A DNA stretch of 19,762 bases from CAVZRC01 sp052148775 (GCA_052148775.1 JBKQHM010000276.1:1-19762), one strand, 5' to 3'. Shown: positions 1-7,517, numbered from the stretch's first letter. The notes: generated by a model from the sequence alone, not told the origin. Program-made: numbers and translations.

Positions 1-301
1 CGATGAGAGTCCGATTGTCAAAGAACTTACTGCGACCTACTTAGCTACGAAAACCGACAGCAGACCGGAACCTCATCCGATTTTCCCGCACTCGAGGGTT
101 CGGATTCTGAATGGTCGACGGTCCATCGATCCGTTGTTTCCTCTCTCGCGACCGGATCCGGACTGGAAGTCAAACTCGCTGGGACGGGACATCCCAGGAG
201 CGGGCGAGCGGGCGGCCGATCGGCCCGCCGCGCAACGCGCAAAAACCGATGTGGTCATCTTTCCTTGCTCTGCAATACTTTCGCACGAGGAGACTTCACT
301 C
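1..301. other. Leader region without a gene
   Basis: No convincing coding region is present ahead of the PEP-CTERM gene. The stretch holds two structured elements close to that gene: a 6-bp hairpin (CTGGGA at 179-184 pairing with TCCCAG at 192-197) and a near-palindrome at 208-231 centred on the perfect 12-base palindrome GGCCGATCGGCC (214-225). I saw no clear promoter hexamers. The small open frames here have no recognisable protein character. Confidence 0.5.
287..292 (+). promoter_or_regulatory. Ribosome binding site of the PEP-CTERM gene
   Basis: GAGGAG, 9 bases before the ATG at 302. It decides the start, because the open frame extends far upstream to 134 without a comparable site. Confidence 0.75.
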
Positions 302-1321
302 ATGATATTTCAGAGGTTGAGAGCCGGCACTCAAGGCCTGGTCCGCCCGGCGCTGGTGCTGGCGGCCGTCGCGGTCTGCGGGCTGATTTCGTCCGAGCCG
401 GCACGGGCCGCGCTGGTGTATACGGGCAGTAACAACTCGGCGATCGTGTTCGGTGCCACCACCTATGGTGGCGGCGCCCAGGTGACACCGCAGTGGATTC
501 CCAACATCAACACGGGCCTGAACGATATCCTCGCCAGCCCTGGCGGTACATTCCAGTTGGCGAACCCTGTCATTGGCAACAATGTCGCGGGGGTTGGCCC
601 GGCTGCCTACGGGCCGGGGGTCTACCAGTATCTGAATTGGACCGGCGGCGTCAGCGGCGACGGCTCAACGTTCGGCACGGGTGCTGCGACGATCTACGGG
701 CCCTCCGCCGGTTTTGGCCTCACCGACTCCACCCCGGGGGGCCACGGCACCGCCTCGTATGGCATCGAGACCTGGAACTCCTACTACACGCAGACGACGG
801 CCTACAACGGGACGTTCGGGACCTACCTCTCGATCGGGGGGAACGTCGGGATCGTCAATTCATCCGCCGTCGCGGCCGTGCAGACGGAAGTCTTCGTCAC
901 ACCCCATGGCGGAGCCACGACCGAGTATGTGTTCGCCCCGCTCATACTGGCGATCGGCAACCTGGGAGGCGGTAATTATACCTATGTTGCCCTCAGTGAC
1001 GCCAACGCCGCCTCCGGTGCGGCCATCGTCGTGAACCCGCTGACGGGCGCGTTCTCGGGATTGGCCATCGACAATTACGCCGCCATTTTCTCGGCCAATA
1101 CGTCGATCAAGGTGACTTCGACGCTCACCTTCTATGCCGACCCGGCCAGCATCGACTCCATCTCCCCCGACCTCTCCTTGCTCCCGGGCCTGAGTCTACC
1201 GGGAGAATCCTTCGGTGGGTCCGGCGTCCCCGAGCCCGGCACGATGATCTCGGGCGGGACCGCGCTGGTCGTCCTGTCGGTCCTCGGCTGGCTGCGACGC
1301 CGCAACGGCCGTGTGTCCTAG
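302..1321 (+). CDS. PEP-CTERM sorted exported protein of unknown function
   Basis: A 339-residue exported protein. The ATG at 302 is chosen because GAGGAG (287-292) lies 9 bases upstream and because it opens a signal peptide: a basic start, a hydrophobic stretch (ALVLAAVAVCGLIS) and an Ala-rich cleavage region ending near AARA-like residues 34-36. The body is rich in Gly, Ala, Ser, Thr, Asn and Tyr with almost no Cys, typical of surface or matrix proteins. The C-terminus (about residues 308-339) is a PEP-CTERM sorting signal: VPEPGT, a hydrophobic helix ending in GW, then the basic run LRRR. In this family the signal is recognised and cleaved by an exosortase after export, and the protein is often glycosylated and surface-associated. 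No exosortase gene is visible in the window. The body matches no family I know, so the function is open. An intrinsic terminator follows at once, so the gene is probably transcribed alone. Confidence 0.9.
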   Translation: MIFQRLRAGTQGLVRPALVLAAVAVCGLISSEPARAALVYTGSNNSAIVFGATTYGGGAQVTPQWIPNINTGLNDILASPGGTFQLANPVIGNNVAGVGPAAYGPGVYQYLNWTGGVSGDGSTFGTGAATIYGPSAGFGLTDSTPGGHGTASYGIETWNSYYTQTTAYNGTFGTYLSIGGNVGIVNSSAVAAVQTEVFVTPHGGATTEYVFAPLILAIGNLGGGNYTYVALSDANAASGAAIVVNPLTGAFSGLAIDNYAAIFSANTSIKVTSTLTFYADPASIDSISPDLSLLPGLSLPGESFGGSGVPEPGTMISGGTALVVLSVLGWLRRRNGRVS

Positions 1322-1334
1322 GGATACCGGCTCG

Positions 1335-1369
1335 CGTCGCGGCGGCCCCGCGCCGCCGCGACGTCTTTT
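1335..1369 (+). terminator. Intrinsic terminator after the PEP-CTERM gene
   Basis: A perfect 11-bp stem (CGTCGCGGCGG at 1335-1345 and CCGCCGCGACG at 1353-1363) with a 7-base loop, followed by TCTTTT. It begins 13 bases after the stop codon and separates this gene from the convergent hydrolase gene that ends at 1402. Confidence 0.85.
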
Positions 1370-1401
1370 CGTCGGATGCGATCGTCTCGAGCGGTGATGC
1401 C

Positions 1402-2751
1402 TTACTCGGGCGCATCCTTGTGCGGCGTGATGCCGGGCTCGAAGAACGTGGTCGTGAGGTGATAAGGAATCCCGTCCACCTGGTATTCCAGCTCGCCGAA
1501 GAGGGCGAGTCGGCCATCGTCGTTGGTGCGGACGCTCCCGGCGATGGTCGCGCCGGGCTTCATCGGTGTCGATTCCCATCGGGCCTCGCGGAAGTCTCGC
1601 GTCGCGGAATGGGCCGTCCAGAGCCGTGCGGACTTCGGCGCCGGATCGGCGTGGATCGTCAATGTGGCCTCGCCCGGCTTGCCGTGCGCGAACTCCCAAG
1701 AGAGCCGGGGGAGCGGGCGATCCGAGACCACCTGCCGGAAGAAAGCGCCTACTCCATTGATCGCCCAGTCCCGGTTCTTGTCGAGGCCGTGCCCGGCGTT
1801 GGGCAGTTCCACCAGGTATTTCGGACCCTTCAGGCCGTCCCAGTACAGGTCGATAGCGTCGAGCGTCCAGTACCGGTCGTTGGTGCCGTTGATCAGCAGC
1901 TTGGGCTTGGTCAGGCGATCGCGGTGGGTGTAAGGGTCGACCATCTGCCAGAGCCGGGTGCCGGTGGGCGTCTGGACCTTCTCCATCAGCCCGCGCTCCA
2001 CGTAGTCGTGGATCTGCTCGCTGTACTTGCCCCAGACCTTGAGCTGATTGGGCCCCTGCTTGCCGAGGTTGAGCATGACGATGACCATCGGGGCGATCGC
2101 GATGACCCGGTCATCAGTCGCGCCGGTCAGCCAGGTGGTCCAGCCGCGCTTCGATCCTCCGGTCACGACGAAACGCCCGATCGGCGGCTTGCCGCTGTCC
2201 CTGGCCCAGGCTTGCACGGCGTCCATGGCCCGGACGGCACTCTTGACCATCGGAAACAGCAGCGGCCAGTCCTCGTCCTTGGTCTGGAGGAAGCGGACGA
2301 AGGTCTCGGCGATCAGCTCGTCTTCTTGCTTGCCGTCGAGCAGGGGCTGGTTCGGGACCTGATACAGCACGGCCACCCGGGCGCCGCAGACCTGGGCCAG
2401 GGTGAAGGCGACCTTGTGGTCGTCGTCCTTCGGCCGCTCCCCGTTGTCCTTCCCCGTGATGAACAGGAGCGCGGCATCGGGATAAGTGATGCGGGTGGGC
2501 TCGTAGATGAAGAGCGAATGGGTCCAGGTGATCCCCTGCCAGACCTGGGAGGTCAGCTTCAGCTCGTTGATCGTCCCGGCGGGCGTCGATCGGTCGCCGA
2601 GCTGGGTCCAGGCGAACGCCGGGTCCGGCTTCTTGACGTAATCGTCGAGCCCGGCCCGCGCCTCGGTCTTCGCGATCGAGACCAGGCAACCCACGGCCAT
2701 CACGACCATCCCGAGACGAATCGATGCCATCCGCCCGCGAAGTCCAGTCAC
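1402..2751 (-). CDS. Secreted alpha/beta hydrolase, PhoPQ-activated pathogenicity-related (PqaA) family
   Basis: About 449 residues. The GTG at 2751 is favoured because GGGGGAG lies 8 bases upstream (2760-2766 on the plus strand); an ATG at 2730 is the alternative, with a poorer site. Either start gives a signal peptide (basic n-region, core MVVMAVGCLVSIA, cleavage near EARA). The mature protein matches the PhoPQ-activated pathogenicity-related family. Catalytic residues of an alpha/beta hydrolase are visible: nucleophile Ser in GGSKRG (about residue 200), Asp in NGTNDRYW (about 292) and His in PNAGHG (about 321). The C-terminal 120 residues look like a beta-rich domain. The protein probably acts in the periplasm or outside the cell. 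Members are named for PhoP/PhoQ induction in enterobacteria, but their substrates are poorly defined and nothing here indicates PhoPQ control. Its stop faces the terminator of the preceding gene. Confidence 0.88.
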   Translation of the reverse strand: MTGLRGRMASIRLGMVVMAVGCLVSIAKTEARAGLDDYVKKPDPAFAWTQLGDRSTPAGTINELKLTSQVWQGITWTHSLFIYEPTRITYPDAALLFITGKDNGERPKDDDHKVAFTLAQVCGARVAVLYQVPNQPLLDGKQEDELIAETFVRFLQTKDEDWPLLFPMVKSAVRAMDAVQAWARDSGKPPIGRFVVTGGSKRGWTTWLTGATDDRVIAIAPMVIVMLNLGKQGPNQLKVWGKYSEQIHDYVERGLMEKVQTPTGTRLWQMVDPYTHRDRLTKPKLLINGTNDRYWTLDAIDLYWDGLKGPKYLVELPNAGHGLDKNRDWAINGVGAFFRQVVSDRPLPRLSWEFAHGKPGEATLTIHADPAPKSARLWTAHSATRDFREARWESTPMKPGATIAGSVRTNDDGRLALFGELEYQVDGIPYHLTTTFFEPGITPHKDAPE

Positions 2752-2759
2752 GATGAAGG

Positions 2760-2766
2760 CTCCCCC
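2760..2766 (-). promoter_or_regulatory. Ribosome binding site favouring a GTG start
   Basis: Read on the minus strand this is GGGGGAG, 8 bases before the GTG at 2751. The rival ATG at 2730 has only a GGGCGG directly against it, so the GTG is the better start despite being the less common codon. Confidence 0.5.
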
Positions 2767-2947
2767 AGGCGCCCGGTGTCTCGGGACGCCGACCAGGTTC
2801 GAGTCCGTCTCCGGCCGGTCCACGACCGACCCGCCGGTTCGAGCCCTGACGATATCATGAGGGGCCGTCGATCTGCAATCGGCCCGGCCGGGTGCTCCAC
2901 CCATTTGCTCGCGCGGCCCGGAACATGTCCCTACGCGCGGATCGCGA

Positions 2948-4843
2948 CTACCTTTTCCTGCCGAGGGGCCTCAAGCCGTGCCGGCTCCGATAGGCGAGAT
3001 GGCGCTGTTCGAACTCCCGCATCGGCCGATTCATGGCGTCGGCCGCTGCCGGCACCTCGGCCGATTTGGCACCGCCGGACTCGACGAATCGGCCCAGTAC
3101 CTCGATCAGGTGAATTTGCCCGGTCTGCGCGCGGATGAGGGCGTCGGACATGGCATGGAGTTCGGCATCGGTCGTCTTGACGAGGCGGAGCCGATCCAGA
3201 TTAGCGCCCCCGCGAGCGGCGAGTTCCCGGAGTTTCCGGGAGGCTTCCTCCTCGGCGGCCGCATCGTGGTCCCGATTGGCGTCGCCCCCGACGGCGGAGA
3301 TCGCGCGCTTGATCGAGAAGAATTCGTCGTAGGGCATCCTGATCTGATCGAGGAAGTCGTCGAGCCGTCGCTCGGGGGGCACCGAGGCCTCGGCCCACCG
3401 CGTGGCCGCGACGGCGATGCCGCCCAGTCCGCCCGCGATCGCCGTGATCATCGCCAGGCGTCGTGCGGCGACCCATCGGCTCGGGACGACCGGCCAGAAA
3501 CGTCCCAGGAGCAGCCCGCTCACGAACCCGGTGCCCAGGCCGCCCAGGTGGGCGGAATGGTCGATGTTGGGCACCACGACGCCCAGCACGACCATGAATG
3601 CGACGATCCCCACCAGGTTGTCCCGGAGCAGTTTGAGCACCGTGGGCGGGATCGTGCGGCGATTCACGATCAGGAAGGCCGTCAATGCCCCCAGGATCCC
3701 GCAGATCGCGCCGGAGGCCCCCACGCTGACCCGGATCGGCGGTATCAACGCGCTGGCCAGGGCCCCGCCGATCCCCGACGAGAGATAGATCGCCGCGAAG
3801 GCCGCCGGGCCGTAGATCCGTTCGATCAGCGGACCGATGACGATCAGACTCCACATGTTCACGACCAGGTGGATCAGCCCGCCGTGGACGAACACGCTGG
3901 CCGCCAGCCGCCAGAAGTCGTGGCGGAGGATCACGCGCGCCCCGTCGTTGGCGCCCCAGTCGATCAGTTGAGCCGAGCTGGGCTGGAAGACCGGAACGCC
4001 GGAGATCACCATTGCGGCGAAGACGGCCACACAGGCCACGATCATGATGGGTGTCGCGACCACCAGACGCGTTGCGGCGTCGAGCGCGCGGCGGAATTCG
4101 AGGAGATCGCTCGGGGAGATCCGACGACGCATCGCGGCGACGGGTACCGCCCGCTTTCTTGCGGGTGTGGGCGAGACGTCGGCCGCCCCCGGCCCGGTCG
4201 CGATCCGGGCCGTGCGGGCCCCGGCTCCCATGATCGCCAGGTAGCGCCCGAGGGCCGGAATCAGCCGAGGATCCGCGCCTCGCAGCGTGAGGGTCTGTCC
4301 GCCTCCCAGTGCGAGCCGGTCCGAGTCCGGCTCGGGACCGTCTCGCCCCAGGTCGCCCGGCAACGACGCATAATCGACCCACCGGCAACTCGGGGCGTGA
4401 CCGTTCGCGGGCGGGTTCGCATCAACGACGGCGCCGGAGCCCGATCCTGCCATGCCGGCCGAGGCCGTGATCGAGACCGAGGCGAAGAGGTCCGGGCCGC
4501 CATCCGGAGGGACGGTCCTCGGACCGGCCCTGGAGTTCCTCGTTCTGTCCCGGTCATCCGAGGGCGACGCGCCTCCGGATTCCTTCGCTACGGGCCAGTA
4601 GATGCGGTGTGTCGTCAGTGCGCAAAAGCCGTCGGGGTTTCCCTTGCCGCAGTCGATCACGGCGACGAGATGCTCATCGTCTCGGAGCGGGAAGTTCCGA
4701 TAGAGGGCCGAGTCGAAAGCATCCGGAGGGAGCCGGAGCGTGAGCCGGACTTGTGCGAAGGGGGCCAGCAACGCCAGCGCCCGGCCCGTGGCCTCCCGCC
4801 AGGCGTCCACACCACGGCTGCCGCCCTCCTGTTCCTGCATCAT
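2948..4843 (-). CDS. Rhomboid family intramembrane serine protease with N- and C-terminal extensions
   Basis: About 631 residues, far longer than a minimal rhomboid (about 200-300). Residues 1-90 resemble a small beta-rich domain ending in ALTTHRIYW, a pattern seen in bacterial PH-like domains; a disordered linker rich in Gly, Pro and Asp follows to about 235. The rhomboid core spans about 260-480 with several membrane helices. It has HLVVN (about 325-329), catalytic Ser in GASGA (about 377) and catalytic His in AHLGGL (about 432), so the Ser-His dyad is intact and an active protease is expected. The last 150 residues are soluble and helical, rich in Arg, Glu and Ala. The start is a double ATG (4843/4840) with GAGGGG directly ahead, so the exact codon is uncertain. 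A perfect TATAAT lies about 200 bases upstream on the same strand. Rhomboids cleave membrane-anchored substrates; the substrate here is unknown. Confidence 0.88.
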   Translation of the reverse strand: MMQEQEGGSRGVDAWREATGRALALLAPFAQVRLTLRLPPDAFDSALYRNFPLRDDEHLVAVIDCGKGNPDGFCALTTHRIYWPVAKESGGASPSDDRDRTRNSRAGPRTVPPDGGPDLFASVSITASAGMAGSGSGAVVDANPPANGHAPSCRWVDYASLPGDLGRDGPEPDSDRLALGGGQTLTLRGADPRLIPALGRYLAIMGAGARTARIATGPGAADVSPTPARKRAVPVAAMRRRISPSDLLEFRRALDAATRLVVATPIMIVACVAVFAAMVISGVPVFQPSSAQLIDWGANDGARVILRHDFWRLAASVFVHGGLIHLVVNMWSLIVIGPLIERIYGPAAFAAIYLSSGIGGALASALIPPIRVSVGASGAICGILGALTAFLIVNRRTIPPTVLKLLRDNLVGIVAFMVVLGVVVPNIDHSAHLGGLGTGFVSGLLLGRFWPVVPSRWVAARRLAMITAIAGGLGGIAVAATRWAEASVPPERRLDDFLDQIRMPYDEFFSIKRAISAVGGDANRDHDAAAEEEASRKLRELAARGGANLDRLRLVKTTDAELHAMSDALIRAQTGQIHLIEVLGRFVESGGAKSAEVPAAADAMNRPMREFEQRHLAYRSRHGLRPLGRKR

Positions 4844-5287
4844 ACCCCTCGCTGGCCTCACAGGACGGATTGAGATCCGTCCTGGTATCGGCTGGCTCCC
4901 TCGCAAATGCTGGCCTCACGCCTCGCACGGCGTCAGCCCCATGGCCCTCCGGTCGGCTTTCGACACTCGTGCAGGGACGGATTCCATCAATCCTTACGCA
5001 GGCACGAGCCGATCGGGATGCATCAGAGACGTCTCTCTCCAGTATTATAAGCGGTTCGAGCGCCATGAGGACACCTTCTCCGGGAAAGGATAGGGCCCTC
5101 GACCGGGATAGGCCGGATCGTCTCCCCCTGCCCTTGCGATTCGCTCGGGGTTCGGGATGGTTCGAAGAACTCCGAGATTCGGCGGAAATCCCGCCGGTCC
5201 TGTTAACAGTTGCGTTCGATCGTCGAATACATTCGCGGGAAAAAGGAATCCGGAGAATCGCCCGCGCCGATAGTACGAGGGAATCCG
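4844..5287. other. Divergent intergenic region between the rhomboid and mlaE-like genes
   Basis: A 444-base gap without a convincing gene; long open frames crossing it are shadows. It carries a perfect 12-base palindrome AGAGACGTCTCT (5025-5036) next to an AT-rich TATTATAA (5043-5050), which reads as a consensus TATAAT on the minus strand. Both divergent genes are probably controlled from here. Confidence 0.5.
5044..5049 (-). promoter_or_regulatory. Candidate -10 box for the rhomboid gene
   Basis: On the minus strand this is exactly TATAAT, striking in such GC-rich DNA. No good -35 hexamer is seen at 16-18 bases, so it would be an extended or activator-dependent promoter. The 12-base palindrome AGAGACGTCTCT (5025-5036) lies just downstream on this strand and could be an operator. 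The implied leader is about 200 bases. Confidence 0.3.
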
Positions 5288-6070
5288 ATGCGAGTGGATG
5301 GCGTGGGCTGGCTCGGTGCCTGCGTGGATCTGACGGCCTTCGTGGTCGTGACGATCGTTTCGATCCCGGGCGCTCTCGTCCGCCATGCGGGCGAGGTGTT
5401 CGATCAGTTCGAACAGGTCGCGGTGCGAAGCCTGCCGATCGTGCTGGGTGCCGGCCTGAGCGTGGGGCTGGTGACGTGGCTCCAGACCCATCGCCTGCTG
5501 GTCGAGCACGGGGCCGAATCGACCCTGCCCAGCTTCCTGGCGGTGGCCGTCCTGGTGGAGATCGGCCCGGTTCTTGCAGGTCTCCTGGTAGCCAGCCGGA
5601 TGGGGGCTGGGCTGGCCGCCGAGCTGGCGTCGATGGTCTTCAACGAGGAGATCGACGCCCGGATCGCGCTGGGGGTCGACCCGGTGCCGAGCCTGGTCGC
5701 GCCCCGGGCGATGGCGTGCGCGATGGCCGTCCCATTATTGGCGGTGATCCTCGACGCCTCGGCGCTGCTGGGGGGGCTCGGGGCGGAGATGGCGGCCGGT
5801 AAGCTGACCGCCGCGCTTTTCTGGAGCAAGTCGCTGGTGTTCCTTCGGCTCTGCGACATCATCCCGGCGACGCTCAAGACGGTCGTCTTCGGCCTCCTGG
5901 TCGGGATGATCGCCTGCTGGACCGGCCTGAACGCGGGCCGATCGGCCGAGGACGTCGGCCGGGCTGCGATCCATGGCGTCGTCCGGGCCGTCCTGGCCGT
6001 GTTCGCCGCCAACGTCGTGATGGTCCCGCTGATCCAGGCGGGGCTCGAAGAACTGGGATGCAACCATTGA
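5288..6070 (+). CDS. mlaE: MlaE/YrbE-family ABC transporter permease (lipid transport)
   Basis: A 260-residue integral membrane protein, the usual length for the family. The ATG at 5288 is chosen because GAGGGA (5277-5282) lies 5 bases upstream and because residues before it do not fit the family. Hydrophobic segments occupy most of the chain. The conserved MlaE core is clear: a Gly-Pro-Val-Leu-Ala-Gly stretch, then SRMGAGLAAELASM and NEEIDA followed by LGVDPVPSLVAPR. In characterised systems the permease dimer works with the MlaF ATPase and an MCE (MlaD) protein to move phospholipids between inner and outer membranes. The MCE partner is the next gene downstream on the same strand, 254 bases away, which is a wide gap for such an operon. 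No ATPase gene is found on either side. The name follows family membership; the direction of transport is not deducible. Confidence 0.9.
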   Translation: MRVDGVGWLGACVDLTAFVVVTIVSIPGALVRHAGEVFDQFEQVAVRSLPIVLGAGLSVGLVTWLQTHRLLVEHGAESTLPSFLAVAVLVEIGPVLAGLLVASRMGAGLAAELASMVFNEEIDARIALGVDPVPSLVAPRAMACAMAVPLLAVILDASALLGGLGAEMAAGKLTAALFWSKSLVFLRLCDIIPATLKTVVFGLLVGMIACWTGLNAGRSAEDVGRAAIHGVVRAVLAVFAANVVMVPLIQAGLEELGCNH

Positions 6071-6117
6071 TCATGGGGCACATCTCGCTGCAAGCTATAA
6101 CGTAGGGCGGGGTCGGC

Positions 6118-6140
6118 AAGGAGGCCACCAAATGAAATGA
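6118..6140 (+). other. Shine-Dalgarno followed by a two-codon frame (ATG AAA TGA)
   Basis: A near-perfect AAGGAGG (6118-6124) sits 7 bases before ATG AAA TGA (6132-6140). This is either a minimal upstream frame in the mlaE-MCE leader or the decayed start of a lost gene. Nothing after the stop continues a protein-like frame. Confidence 0.3.
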
Positions 6141-6166
6141 CGTGAGAGCGTGTCCAGGAAGGTCCT

Positions 6167-6232
6167 GTAGGGTGCTCTGCGAGCACCGATGCGGGTCGCT
6201 CGGCCGAATTCGGTGCTCACGGAGCACTCTAC
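6167..6232 (+). repeat. REP-like pair of inverted hairpins
   Basis: Two related palindromic units face each other. Unit 1 (6167-6187) is GTAG followed by GGTGCTC-TGC-GAGCACC, a perfect 7-bp stem. Unit 2 (6212-6232) is GGTGCTC-ACG-GAGCACT followed by CTAC. Unit 2 is the reverse complement of unit 1 with four mismatches, separated by 24 bases. This head-to-head arrangement, with a short tetranucleotide beside each hairpin, resembles REP/BIME elements spread by REP-associated tyrosine transposases. Only this copy is present and no transposase is nearby. It lies between the mlaE and MCE genes and could also form a transcript hairpin there. Confidence 0.65.
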
Positions 6233-6310
6233 GGGCCGGCCATCGCGGCTTCCCGATCGCGCTCTCCGGCACACCCCGACCCTCCACGAGGGCGACCATG
6301 GCGATCGAAC

Positions 6311-6317
6311 GGGGGAG
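6311..6317 (+). promoter_or_regulatory. Ribosome binding site of the MCE-OmpA gene
   Basis: GGGGGAG, 7 bases before the ATG at 6325. A second in-frame ATG at 6298 also has a site (GAGGG, 6288-6292). The 6325 start is preferred because it places a short basic head directly before the membrane anchor, as usual in MCE proteins. Confidence 0.55.
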
Positions 6318-6324
6318 ACCTGAG

Positions 6325-7440
6325 ATGAGGCTCAACGTCGGGCGGTGGCGGGTGGCGGCCAACGCGGGGTTCGTGCTCGCGGTCCTGGCCCTGGCGGGGT
6401 TCGGGTTGTATCAGGTCGCCGGCCGGCACTGGCAGGTACAGCCGACGTTCCGGGTCCGGGCGGAATTCGACACGATCGCCGGGCTCGAGGCCGGCCATCG
6501 CGTCCGGCTCCAGGGGATCGACGCCGGCGTGGTCGAGCGCGTGGTCCCTCCGGGTGAGCCGGGCCGGCCGGTCGAGCTGATCCTCCGGCTCGACGAGCGG
6601 CTCCGGCCGCTGGTGCGCACCGACGCGCTGGCCCGGATCGTCTCCGAGGGGCTGGTCGGCGCCAAGGTGGTGGAGTTGACCCCCGGCCGTCCCGACGCGC
6701 CGTTCGTCGCCGACCTCGACCGCATCGCCTCCGAGCGGCCGATCGAGGTCGCCGACCTGCTCAAGAAAGCCGCCGGCTCGCTGGAGCGGCTGGATCGGCT
6801 CGCCCGATCGGCCGAGCAAGGGCTCGGCGAGGTCAACGCGATCGCGGGCTCGATCCGCCGGGGAGACGGCAGCCTGGGCAAGCTCGTCCGTGATGAGACG
6901 CTCTATCGCGACCTGATCGCCGTGGCACATCGCGGCGATCGCACGCTCAACGCCCTGGAGGAGAACCTCGACGCCCTTAAGCAGACCTGGCCGCTGTCCC
7001 GGTATTTCGACCGACGTGCCTACCTCGACCGCGAGCGAGTGCTGTTCCAGCCCGGCGCCCATCGGAACAGCCGAGCCTTCCGCGCCGAGGAACTCTTCGA
7101 GCCGGGCCGATCCGTCCTGACCCCCGTCGGCCGCACCCGGCTCGACGAGGTCGCCCGGTGGTGCAAGCAGGCCTTCCGGCCCCGATCGGAGGTCGTCATC
7201 GCCGCGTTCACCGACGACGATCGCGACGAGGACCTCGCCGAGATCCTCACCCAGGAGCAGGCCGAGGCCGTCCGTCATTACCTGGTCGAGAAGCATGCGA
7301 TCCAGTCGGCCGGCTGGTTCAAGAGTCGCAAGGTCGCCTCGGTCGGTTTCGGCACTCACGTACCCAGGACTCTCGACCCGGCCCAATCCGGCCAGCCCTC
7401 GCGCCGCGTCGAGATCATCCTGTTTACGCCCCAGACATAG
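6325..7440 (+). CDS. MCE (MlaD-like) lipid-transport protein fused to an OmpA-like C-terminal domain
   Basis: A 371-residue protein. Residues 12-30 form one membrane anchor. About 42-120 is an MCE domain (FDTIAGLEAGHRVRLQGIDAG, later SEGLVGAKVVELTPG). About 139-224 is a helical region carrying the motif RGDGSLGKLVRDETLYRDL that commonly follows MCE domains. About 257-369 resembles an OmpA C-terminal (peptidoglycan-binding) domain: FEPGRSVLTPVGRTRLDEVA, AFTDDD, LTQEQAEAVRHYL, SVGFGTHVP and the closing RRVEI. The Asp of the TD motif is kept, but the Arg normally found in the LSxxRA motif is Gln (about residue 312), so wall binding may be altered. By homology it would be inner-membrane anchored, would shuttle lipid with the upstream permease, and could span to the cell wall. 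E. coli MlaD, PqiB and YebT lack such a domain. The MCE call is firm; the OmpA call rests on motif spacing. Confidence 0.85.
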   Translation: MRLNVGRWRVAANAGFVLAVLALAGFGLYQVAGRHWQVQPTFRVRAEFDTIAGLEAGHRVRLQGIDAGVVERVVPPGEPGRPVELILRLDERLRPLVRTDALARIVSEGLVGAKVVELTPGRPDAPFVADLDRIASERPIEVADLLKKAAGSLERLDRLARSAEQGLGEVNAIAGSIRRGDGSLGKLVRDETLYRDLIAVAHRGDRTLNALEENLDALKQTWPLSRYFDRRAYLDRERVLFQPGAHRNSRAFRAEELFEPGRSVLTPVGRTRLDEVARWCKQAFRPRSEVVIAAFTDDDRDEDLAEILTQEQAEAVRHYLVEKHAIQSAGWFKSRKVASVGFGTHVPRTLDPAQSGQPSRRVEIILFTPQT

Positions 7441-7517
7441 GAGACCAGGAGTCCTTCTCAGGTATGCGGCCTGCTCCCGCGGGATTCCAGACAGGCCCCA
7501 GCAAGCAGGGCAATAGC

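Noticed and set aside
61..140. Possible tRNA, because of a GGTTCGGATTC string
   Set aside because: The flanking bases do not form a T-arm stem, and no D-arm, anticodon arm or acceptor stem could be placed.
1420..3138. Plus-strand frame of 572 codons across the PqaA-like gene and the gap after it
   Set aside because: Antisense shadow of the hydrolase gene; no start site or protein character.
2978..4873. Very long plus-strand open frame (631 codons) opposite the rhomboid gene
   Set aside because: It is the antisense shadow of the rhomboid gene in GC-rich DNA. Its translation is rich in Arg, Asp, Gly, His and Pro with no motif, while the minus strand encodes clear rhomboid signatures.
4753..5802. 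Plus-strand frame running from the rhomboid start into mlaE
   Set aside because: It overlaps mlaE in another frame, and its translation is low-complexity Arg/Gly/Pro.
7441..7517. Terminator after the MCE-OmpA gene (GGCCTG ... CAGGCC)
   Set aside because: Only a 6-bp stem with an 18-base loop and no T run.
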